Of a stretch of 64,000 bases of DNA, positions 9,409-18,000 are shown one piece after another; within the stretch, counting starts at the first letter, position 1; the number at the start of each line of letters is the position of its first letter. A model generated the notes under the pieces. That model was not told the origin of the DNA. It saw only the letters and a list, made by a program, of their open reading frames with translations, and did no database searches. Both the position numbers and the translations under genes were made by a program. The DNA comes from an uncultured Lachnospiraceae bacterium (GTDB lineage Bacteria > Bacillota > Clostridia > Lachnospirales > Lachnospiraceae): assembly GCA_947631665.1 (NCBI GenBank), contig CANRMF010000009.1, positions 1 to 64,000 of the forward strand, read 5' to 3'.

Positions 9409-10185
9409 TCAGCCGAGCGCAACGTCCAAAACCATCATCAGCACAAAGCCTGCCGCAACGCCGATAGTGCCGATATTGGAATGTTTCCCTGCCTGAGATT
9501 CCGGAATCAGTTCTTCTACAACGACGTAAATCATAGCGCCCGCCGCAAAGGACAGCAGATACGGCAGTATTGGAATGACCGCATTCGTCAGCACAATCGT
9601 AACCGCCGCGCCGATTGGCTCTACCACGCCGGACAGTGCGCCGTACACAAAAGCTTTTGTCTTTGACATGCCCTCTGTGCGGAGAGGTATCGAAATAATT
9701 GCGCCCTCCGGAAAATTCTGAATTGCAATTCCGATGGCAAGCGCAAAAGCACCTGCAAGCGTTATCTCCGTATTTCCCGCCAATACGCCGGCAAAAATCA
9801 CGCCAACCGCCATGCCCTCCGGTATATTATGAAGCGTTACCGCCAAGACCATCATCGTGGTTTTCTTCCACTTTGTTTTCACTCCCTCCGGCTGACTGCT
9901 CTTTAAATGCAGATGCGGAATCAGACTGTCCAAAACAAGCAGAAAAATCATACCGATAATAAAGCCCACGCCCGCCGGAACCCATGCAACCGTTCCATGT
10001 TCTTTTGCAATATCAATCGACGGTATAATCAGCGACCAGACGGAAGCCGCAATCATCACCCCTGAAGCGAAGCCCAGCAAAAACTTTTCCAGTTTGACAT
10101 TCATTTTATTTCTCATGAAAAAAACCATTCCCGCACCCAGCACTGTTCCTGCCAGTGGAATTAACAATCCTGCAAATATCTGCAT
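9409..10185 (-). CDS. ZIP family divalent metal transporter
   Basis: A 258-residue membrane protein with about eight transmembrane segments. The metal-binding motifs HNIPEG in TM4 and NFPEG in TM5 are intact, as is a cytosolic His-containing loop (LIPHLHLKSS). It should import zinc or related divalent cations; it belongs to the ZupT/GufA-like branch. The ATG at 10185 has a GGGAGG site (rc at 10191-10198), so the 11 codons of open frame upstream are left out. It appears monocistronic. Confidence 0.9.
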   Translation of the reverse strand: MQIFAGLLIPLAGTVLGAGMVFFMRNKMNVKLEKFLLGFASGVMIAASVWSLIIPSIDIAKEHGTVAWVPAGVGFIIGMIFLLVLDSLIPHLHLKSSQPEGVKTKWKKTTMMVLAVTLHNIPEGMAVGVIFAGVLAGNTEITLAGAFALAIGIAIQNFPEGAIISIPLRTEGMSKTKAFVYGALSGVVEPIGAAVTIVLTNAVIPILPYLLSFAAGAMIYVVVEELIPESQAGKHSNIGTIGVAAGFVLMMVLDVALG

Positions 10186-10278
10186 CTCTTTTCCTCCCTT
10201 TCCAATGGTTTTATTCACTTTCCCGTTATTATAACACCCTTATTTTATTCGTATGCATCATAACGGAAATTGTTTTTG

Positions 10279-10340
10279 TTTCTCTGCTTTTTCGCTTTGA
10301 TTTCAAATGTTTCTCTGCTTTTCCGCTTTGATTTCAAATC
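10279..10340. repeat. Two tandem 31-bp repeats
   Basis: Units at 10279-10309 and 10310-10340 differ at two positions (T to C in the middle and the last base). They lie in the intergenic space between the ZIP transporter start and the ilvC terminator. I see no coding content and no palindrome in the unit. Confidence 0.85.
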
Positions 10341-10370
10341 AGTCTGCGTCAAAAATTTTTCCGGAAACAG

Positions 10371-10418
10371 AAAAAGAGAACTGAAATCTCCATATAAACA
10401 GAAACCTCAGCTCTCTTA
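10371..10418 (-). terminator. ilvC terminator
   Basis: On the minus strand AAGAGAGCTGAGGTTTC pairs with GAGATTTCAGTTCTCTT (a few mismatches) around a short loop and is followed by TTTTT. It lies just after the ilvC stop. Confidence 0.8.
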
Positions 10419-10443
10419 CTATCATCGGACTGTTTTCTCCGGA

Positions 10444-11508
<1,065 letters not shown>

Positions 11509-11521
11509 TTACAGTCAAAAA

Positions 11522-12004
11522 CTATTTTGTATTTCTTGATAATCCGGTAATTCCGGTACGAACCAGTTCGAGAATTTCATAATCCTCCAACAGACTTAAA
11601 AATGCTGAAATCTTTGACGGCCCGCCTGTAATTTCAATCATCAGACTATCCTTTTCCACATTTACAATATTTGCGCGGAAAATTTCTGCCATAGCGACAA
11701 CCTGCTGACGCTGTGTTACATCGGTTTTTACTTTTACTAAAATCAACTCTCTCGTAACGGACTTTCCTGCTTCCAAAACATCGACGCGCTTGATGTCCTC
11801 AAGTTTGGAGATCTGCTTGATAATCTGTTCTATCACATCGTCATCTCCTGAGACCACAATCGTCATGCGGGAATACTTTGGATTTTCCGTTTCTCCTACG
11901 GTCAGACTGTCAATATTGTACCCTCTGCGGCTGAACAATCCTGCAACTCTGTTCAATACGCCTGATGTATTGTCAACCAGTACTGATAATACCTTTTTAT
12001 TCAT
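11522..12004 (-). CDS. ilvN: Acetolactate synthase regulatory small subunit
   Basis: A 160-residue protein. Residues 3-75 form the valine-sensing ACT domain (VLVDNTSGVLNRVAGLFSRRGYNI), followed by the ALS small-subunit C-terminal domain. It regulates the IlvB/AlsS catalytic subunit, which is not beside it, so the large subunit must be encoded elsewhere. I chose the ATG at 12004 behind an AAAGAGGA site (rc of 12012-12019), because upstream codons run over the promoter. Confidence 0.95.
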   Translation of the reverse strand: MNKKVLSVLVDNTSGVLNRVAGLFSRRGYNIDSLTVGETENPKYSRMTIVVSGDDDVIEQIIKQISKLEDIKRVDVLEAGKSVTRELILVKVKTDVTQRQQVVAMAEIFRANIVNVEKDSLMIEITGGPSKISAFLSLLEDYEILELVRTGITGLSRNTK

Positions 12005-12041
12005 ATGTAAATCCTCTTTTCTCAGATTTTTCGCTCTTAAT

Positions 12042-12070
12042 ATACTACCACAGAAGTAATTTCGTTGCAA
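12042..12070 (-). promoter_or_regulatory. Sigma-A type promoter of ilvN-ilvC
   Basis: On the minus strand a -35 TTGCAA (12065-12070) and a -10 TAGTAT (12042-12047) are separated by exactly 17 bases. The leader to the ilvN start is only about 35 bases, too short for a T-box or peptide attenuator. Confidence 0.6.
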
Positions 12071-12086
12071 TACTTAATCCCCACGC

Positions 12087-12131
12087 AAAAAGGACTTTTG
12101 GAAGGGTTCTCCCTCTCAAAAGTCCTTTCAT
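12087..12131 (-). terminator. Terminator of tRNA-Thr transcript
   Basis: AAAGGACTTTTG pairs perfectly with CAAAAGTCCTTT around a loop of about 17 bases, with a T-run on the minus strand. It is placed between the tRNA and the ilvN promoter. Confidence 0.88.
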
Positions 12132-12139
12132 GTGCCAAG

Positions 12140-12212
<73 letters not shown>

Positions 12213-12233
12213 ATAATTACAAGCAACGAATTG

Positions 12234-12262
12234 ATAATAGCATACTTTAAGCAAATTTACAA
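12234..12262 (-). promoter_or_regulatory. Sigma-A type promoter of tRNA-Thr
   Basis: -35 TTGTAA (12257-12262) and -10 TATTAT (12234-12239) on the minus strand with a 17-base spacer, about 22 bases upstream of the mature tRNA 5' end. Confidence 0.65.
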
Positions 12263-12350
12263 CCGAAAATTTATACGGATTTTTCCACTGTGATTTACAA
12301 GTATCTTCCCAACGAAATTCATTACCGGATTTTTATATTTTCCACTTCTG

Positions 12351-12379
12351 TTGACGAATAAAAGAAATCATAATAAAAT
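12351..12379 (+). promoter_or_regulatory. Sigma-A type promoter of rqcH
   Basis: -35 TTGACG (12351-12356) and -10 TAAAAT (12374-12379), 17-base spacer, 54 bases upstream of the rqcH ATG. Confidence 0.6.
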
Positions 12380-12433
12380 TTACTCATATTGAACTTTGCA
12401 TACTTTATTTACAGATTGATTGGGAGGAAAATC

Positions 12434-14176
12434 ATGGCTTTTGACGGTATTACAATTTCCGCTTTAGTAAAAGAATTTAATCAGATTTTATCTGAGGGAA
12501 GACTTTATAAAATCGCGCAGCCGGAAAAGGACGAATTGCTGCTGACTTTTAAGGCAAACAAATCTCAATACAAAATGCTAATCAGCGCAAACGCAAGTCT
12601 GCCTCTGATTTATTTTACGCAAAAAACAAAGCAGAGTCCTCTCACTGCCCCGAATTTCTGTATGCTTCTTAGAAAGCATTTGAACAACGGGCGGATTGTA
12701 AGCATTACGCAGCCCGGTCTGGAACGGATTATTGATTTTGAAATTCAACATCTGAATGATTTGGGCGATATTATGACAAAACACCTGATTGTGGAACTGA
12801 TGGGAAAGCACAGCAATATTATTTTTACCGATGACAACGGCATCATTCTTGACAGTATCAAGCATGTAAATTCCCTGATGAGCTCTGTCCGGCAGGTTCT
12901 TCCCGGCAGACAATATTTTATTCCCGATACTACGGGGAAGAAAAATCCACTGGCAATTGAACGGGAAGATTTTCTTTTGACGGTATTCTCAAAGGCTCTG
13001 CCTCTGTCAAAGGCTCTCTATTTGTCGTTTACCGGCATCAGTCCTGTCATTGCGGAGCACCTCTGCTTTGAATGTAAACTGGATTCGTCCCAAAGCGCCA
13101 ATACATTTGCTGCCGGCGACCAAAATCTTATCTGGAGCAATTTTTACAAACTGCGCCGCCAGATTTCTGAGGGGCAGTTTTCTCCGGTAATTTATGAGAA
13201 AAACGGAAAGCCGGAGGAATTTTCCGCAATTCCATTGACAACATACGCCGACTGCACGAAAGTGCCTTATGAAAGTATCAGCAGTCTTTTGGAGGATTAT
13301 TACGCCAAACGGGATTTATATACGAGAATGAGGCAGAAGTCTGCAGATTTAAGAAAAATAGTCCACAATGCTTTAGAACGCGAAAATAAGAAATACAATC
13401 TCCAGTTAAAACAGATGAAAGACACGCAGAAAAAGGATACCTATAAAGTTTATGGAGAAATTCTTTCCGCATATGGATACTCCGTTGAGACGGGCGCCAA
13501 AGAATATATCGGAGAAAACTTTTATACCGGCGAATCTGTAAAAATTCCTTTAGACCCAACGCTTTCCGCAATTGAAAACGCAAAAAAATATTTTGATAAA
13601 TACAGTAAATTAAAGCGCACTTCGGAGGCGTTGTCGGAAATTCTCGTGACAACAAAAAATTCCGTTCAATATCTGGAAACCGTTCTTATGGCAATCGACA
13701 TGGCTGATACCGAAGACGACCTGAAAGCCATCAGCGCGGAGTTGTCGCAGACCGGATATATCAAAAAGAATTACCACAAAAATAAAAAAGAGAGAATCAA
13801 AAGCAGGCCGCTTCATTTTCTCTCCTCCGACGGATTTCATATCTATGTCGGAAAAAACAATCTGCAAAATGAAGAAATTACGTTCAAACTCGCAAATGGC
13901 AACGACTGGTGGTTTCACAGTAAAAAGTTTGCAGGCTCTCATGTGATTGTGAAGGGGGACGGCAGAACGCTGCCGGATTCCACCTTTGAAGAAGCCGCGA
14001 GGCTGGCGGCTCATTTTTCAAAAGGTGCTTCTCAGGATAAAGTCGAAATTGATTATGTTCAAAGAAAACATTTAAAGAAAGTCAATGGCGCAATTCCGGG
14101 ATTTGTTATTTATCACACCAATTATTCGATGAGCATTTCTCCTGACATCAGCGGCATTTCTGAACTTCCGTCATAA
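12434..14176 (+). CDS. rqcH: RqcH, NFACT-family ribosome quality control factor
   Basis: A 580-residue NFACT protein (bacterial Rqc2 homologue, once annotated as fibronectin-binding FbpA). In the family it binds stalled 50S subunits and directs C-terminal alanine tailing of nascent chains. NFACT-N fills residues 1-250, a charged coiled-coil/middle region 260-430 and NFACT-R 445-560, with the signature DWWFHSKKFAGSHVIVKG. The ATG at 12434 has a GGGAGG site eight bases upstream; the 15 in-frame codons before it overlap the promoter. A 74-bp repeat array starts about 12 bases after the stop, and a degenerate copy of this gene's 3' end lies beyond it. Confidence 0.93.
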   Translation: MAFDGITISALVKEFNQILSEGRLYKIAQPEKDELLLTFKANKSQYKMLISANASLPLIYFTQKTKQSPLTAPNFCMLLRKHLNNGRIVSITQPGLERIIDFEIQHLNDLGDIMTKHLIVELMGKHSNIIFTDDNGIILDSIKHVNSLMSSVRQVLPGRQYFIPDTTGKKNPLAIEREDFLLTVFSKALPLSKALYLSFTGISPVIAEHLCFECKLDSSQSANTFAAGDQNLIWSNFYKLRRQISEGQFSPVIYEKNGKPEEFSAIPLTTYADCTKVPYESISSLLEDYYAKRDLYTRMRQKSADLRKIVHNALERENKKYNLQLKQMKDTQKKDTYKVYGEILSAYGYSVETGAKEYIGENFYTGESVKIPLDPTLSAIENAKKYFDKYSKLKRTSEALSEILVTTKNSVQYLETVLMAIDMADTEDDLKAISAELSQTGYIKKNYHKNKKERIKSRPLHFLSSDGFHIYVGKNNLQNEEITFKLANGNDWWFHSKKFAGSHVIVKGDGRTLPDSTFEEAARLAAHFSKGASQDKVEIDYVQRKHLKKVNGAIPGFVIYHTNYSMSISPDISGISELPS

Positions 14177-14187
14177 CTTTTACGTTT

Positions 14188-14880
14188 GGATAAAAAGTTG
14201 AATTTTGCATGTAAAATCTTGTTTAATTCATGAGTTGCCGGGTGAAATTACATGTAAATCTGGGTAAAAAGTTGAATTTTGCATGTAAAATCTTGCGCAA
14301 TTCATGGGCTGTCGGGCGAAATTACATGTAAATCTGGGTAAAAAGTTGAATTTTGCATGTAAAATCTTGTTCTATTCATGGACTACCGGGCGAAATTACA
14401 TGTAAATCTGGGTAAAAGTTGAATTTTGCATGTAAAATCTTGTTCTATTCATGAGCTGCCGGGTGAAATTACATGCAAATCTGGGTAAAAAGGTGAATTT
14501 TGCATGTAAAATCTTGTTTAATTCATGAGTTGCCGGGCGAAATTACATGTAAATCTGGGTAAAAAGGTGAATTTTGCATGTAAAATCTTGTTTAATTCAT
14601 GGACTGTCGGGCAAAATTACATGCAAATCTGGGTAAAAAGTTGAATTTTGCATGTAAAATCTTGTTTAATTCATGGACTGCCGGGTGAAATTACATGTAA
14701 ATCTTGGTAAAAAGGTGAATTTTGCATGTAAAATCTTGTTCAATTCATGGGCTTTCAAGCAAAATTACATGCAAATCTGGGTAAAAGTTTAAATTTTGCA
14801 TGTAAAATCTTGTTCTATTCATGAGTTGCCGGGCGAAATTACATGTAAAATCAAGCGACAAGTCGAAATTTGCATGTAAT
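14188..14880. repeat. Array of about nine 73-74-bp tandem repeats carrying 19 CATG palindromes
   Basis: GCATG cores fall at 14207, 14281, 14355, 14428, 14502, 14576, 14650, 14724, 14798 and 14872, a period of 74 (once 73). In each unit TTGCATGTAA is followed 43 bases later by TTACATGTAA or TTACATGCAA, then 31 bases later by the next unit, giving 19 copies of a (near-)perfect 10-bp palindrome. The spacings are close to 3 and 4 helical turns, so all copies face one side of the DNA. A-tracts flank each palindrome. The unit can also fold as a hairpin (AATTCA/TGAAATT inside CATGTAA/TTACATG). There are no unique spacers, so it is not CRISPR. No gene lies in it; it fills the convergent gap between rqcH and the glycosidase. 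Confidence 0.95.
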
Positions 14881-14896
14881 GACCTGCGCAATAAAA

Positions 14897-14970
14897 AAGC
14901 CGCAAAACTGGCGGCTCGTTTTTCAAAGGGCTTCTCAGGAGAAAGCGGTATTTCTGAACTATTGTCATGG
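14897..14970 (+). pseudogene. Decayed second copy of the rqcH 3' end
   Basis: Bases 14897-14943 match rqcH 13992-14042 with a few changes and a small indel (protein KKAAKLAARFSKGFSG versus EEAARLAAHFSKGASQ), and 14945-14970 match the very end of rqcH at 14151-14175 (SGISEL). The intervening 108 bases of rqcH are missing from the copy. It is not a functional gene: there is no start and no upstream domain. Its place on the far side of the repeat array indicates that the array is bracketed by two versions of the rqcH end. Confidence 0.8.
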
Positions 14971-14979
14971 TTTTTGCAT

Positions 14980-15045
14980 AAAAAGAACATTCTCTCAAAC
15001 AAGACATTTGATATTATGTTTGTTTTTGAGAATGTTCTCTTTTAT
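14980..15045. terminator. Bidirectional terminator between repeat array and glycosidase
   Basis: AGAACATTCTCtCAAACA (14984-15001) pairs with the TGTTTG...GAGAATGTTCT arm ending near 15039. There is a T-run on the plus strand (CTCTTTTATTTT) and TTTTTATGC on the minus strand. It probably ends the glycosidase transcript and any readthrough from rqcH. Confidence 0.85.
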
Positions 15046-15050
15046 TTTCG

Positions 15051-18000
15051 TTATTCTACAACAACTTTTACAACTCTGTATACACCATTCTGCGCATATA
15101 CATAAATCTTACATTTTCCTTTTTTTACAGCTTGCAACATGCCTTTCTTTGTCACTCTGACCACTCTGCTGTCTGAACTTTCAAAATAAATCGGTCTGTG
15201 CCGTTTTATCTTTGTTTTCCTGATTTCTGTCACTGCCTTTGCCTTCAATCTGAACCTGTGACCTTTTTTCAGAAGCACTCTGCTGCTGTTGACCTTCAGT
15301 TTCTTTGCGTTTCCGGCCTTTCCCCCTCTCGTTGCCGAGTGAATCATCTTTGACACTGACAACACATTGCCACTGCTGTCCACTGCCATAACAAGGTATT
15401 TATAATACGTTCCTTTTTTCAGTTTTTTGTGCGTAAAGGATAGCGCATTGGTCTGCGTCAGTTTTTTCACTTTCGTCCCGCATTTTGCTCCATAAACACG
15501 ATAACTTGTCGCTTTCCGAACTTTTCTCCAAGTAATTTTATTACTCTTTTTTGTTGTTCTGCGGACTCTTGCGCGCAATTTTCCAAATACAGAACCTTTG
15601 AAGTCTTTATCATTGCCTGCATTTAAGATTTCCTGTTCTGCTTTTTCTGCCGCTCCCGTTTCCGGCGCCTTTTCCATGCTTGTCATCTCAGCCGTACTAT
15701 CACTATTGTGCGGCTTCACCGTCGTGATCTCCTGCCGCTTCGGTGTGGTCGGTTCCTGCACTTTTGATGTCGTGCTTTCTATCGGTTTTTCCGTCGTTGT
15801 TTCCATCGGTTTCGGTGTGATGCTTTCTGACGGCTTTTCTGTTTTCGTTTCCACAGGTTTCGGTGTGATGCTTTCCGCCGGCTTTTCTGTTGTTGTTTCC
15901 ACCGGCTTTGGCGTAACGCTTTCTGACGGCTTTTCTGTTTTCGTTTCCACAGGCTTTGGCGTAATACTCTCTGACGGTTTTTCCGTCGTCGTTTCCACCG
16001 GTTTCGGTGTAACGCTTTCTGACGGTTTTTCCGTTGTCGTTTCCACCGGCTTTGGCGTAACGCTCTCTGACGGCTTTTCCGTTGTTGTTTCTACCGGCTT
16101 CGGTGTGATGCTTTCTGCCGGTTTTTCCGTCGTCGTTTCCACCGGTTTCGGCGTCGTGCTTTCCGTAGGCTTTTCTGTCGTACTCTCTACGGTGACCGGC
16201 TCCTGCGGTATGCCTACTTCTCCGGTCAATGTATTATAGGTAATTGTAGTCAGGGCTGATACTTTATCCCCTTTGACACTCTGCACTGAAACCGTATATA
16301 TTCCCTCCACTGCGAACAATTCCTCAGAGAAATTTACAGCAGATATGTTTACGGTCGTGATATATTTTCCGTTTAAGTAGACATTATATCCCTCTGCTTC
16401 CGGCACCGGTGCCCATGCAAAGTAATATGGCAGATTGTCATTGCCTGCATAGGTCAGTCCCTCCGGCGCTTTTAAATCCGAAGTTACATTTTCTACCGTT
16501 GTCGTTTCCACCGGCTTCAGTGTCGTGCTTTCTACCGGTTTTGGCGTGGTGCTTTCTATCGGCTTCGGCGTGGTGCTTTCCGCCGGCTTTTCTGTTGTCG
16601 TTTCCACAGGCTTTGGCGTGGTACTCTCCGCCGGTTTTGGCGTAGTGCTTTCTATCGGCTTCGGTGTGGTGCTCTCTGCCGGCTTTTCTGTTGTTGTTTC
16701 TTCTTTTTTCCTGACCGCCGAAAAATCAGCTACATTACATGCGCCGGAATCTGCTGTGATTGAAATCTTATATTGACCTTCCTGAGCGAATGTAAGGTCT
16801 TCAGAATACTCTGCAAACACTTCCCAGCCGGAGGTCGCCTGCACCGGAATTGAAACGGCTGTCCTGCCGTCTATTTTAATTATCATATTTTTTGCGTTAT
16901 ACTGCGCATCTCCCGCCGCAAATCTGAATGTAAAAGTATAAGTTCCCGCTTCTTTAACATGGATATCATATTCCAAAACGGAACCGTTATTCAAATCGCC
17001 TGCATAGGTTGTAGTTCCCTCATGAATTGTGATTTCATCTGATTTTGACGCATAAGATTCCACCGGCACAGTACCCGGAATTTCTGTGACTGTCGGCTGC
17101 TGAGGGACATCTTGCGCTGACAGCGTATCGCGAATTACACTTAAAAGCGAATGTTCTCCAAAAGAATCCTGCGACAGTTCCCAAATCATAATACCGCCGT
17201 AGGATTTGCTGAGCTGCGCTTTTTCCCGAATTGTATTTTCGCCATTATAATAAACCGTCTTGCCGTTGATTATCGTAGTGTCCTGAAACCGGTTATTCGC
17301 ATCGGCATTGATAATATCCCCATAGGAATAGGCGTCGCTGTATCCTCCCGGCCCATATCCGTAAAACGGAACGCCAATAACAAGTCTGTCGTCTTCAATT
17401 CCTTTATTTTTATAATACGAAATCTGGTTGTTTACAAAATTCATGGAAGCAACCGGCCCGTTTCCTGCATTTTCGTCATAAGTCATTAAATTGACAAAAT
17501 CAAAATATTTGTATGTACTGTTCAAAACAGCGTCGGTAAACCATGAGGATACCGCCATCGTCAGCAGTTTTCCCTGCGCTTTTAATCTGCCGGACAGTTC
17601 GCTGATAAACGCCTCGAAATTATTCCAGAAATTGCCGTCTGTTACTTCTGTGTCAATATCAACGCCGTCTAAATCATACTGCGCCACATAATTCATAATC
17701 TGATCGACGATTGCCGTCCTCTTTTGCGCCGTACCAAGCGGATTATCGCCGGTGTCAAATCCACCGCCACCGCCGATGGCAATCAACGCTTTAACGCCAT
17801 TCTGATGACACTTTCCTACAATATTTTGAACATCTCCTGCGGAAAATCCTGAAGTCAGCGTCCCGTTTGCATAAGTCATAAAAGATAAAACGCAATGCGT
17901 TAAGCCTGAAAAATCAATCTGATTTACGGCATAGGTTTTATATGACGGAAGATATCCGACCACCCTGCCTTTTGCAGGTTCCGTTGTCTGTGGCGCAGTC

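Noticed and set aside
12005-12070. T-box or leader-peptide attenuator before ilvN
   Set aside because: The leader is only about 35 bases; the nearby hairpin (12087-12131) lies upstream of the promoter and ends the tRNA transcript.
14188-14880. CRISPR array
   Set aside because: The whole 74-bp unit is repeated with no unique spacers, the palindrome spacing alternates, and no cas genes are present.
14821-15105. Plus-strand frames of about 95 codons across the end of the array
   Set aside because: They combine repeat DNA, a decayed rqcH fragment and a terminator hairpin, and have no ribosome binding site.
15598-16239. Long plus-strand frame with a GFSVVVSTGFGV-type repeat
   Set aside because: It is the antisense reading of the Thr/Pro linker repeats of the GH5/GH18 gene; it has no ribosome binding site, and its periodicity is explained by the linker.
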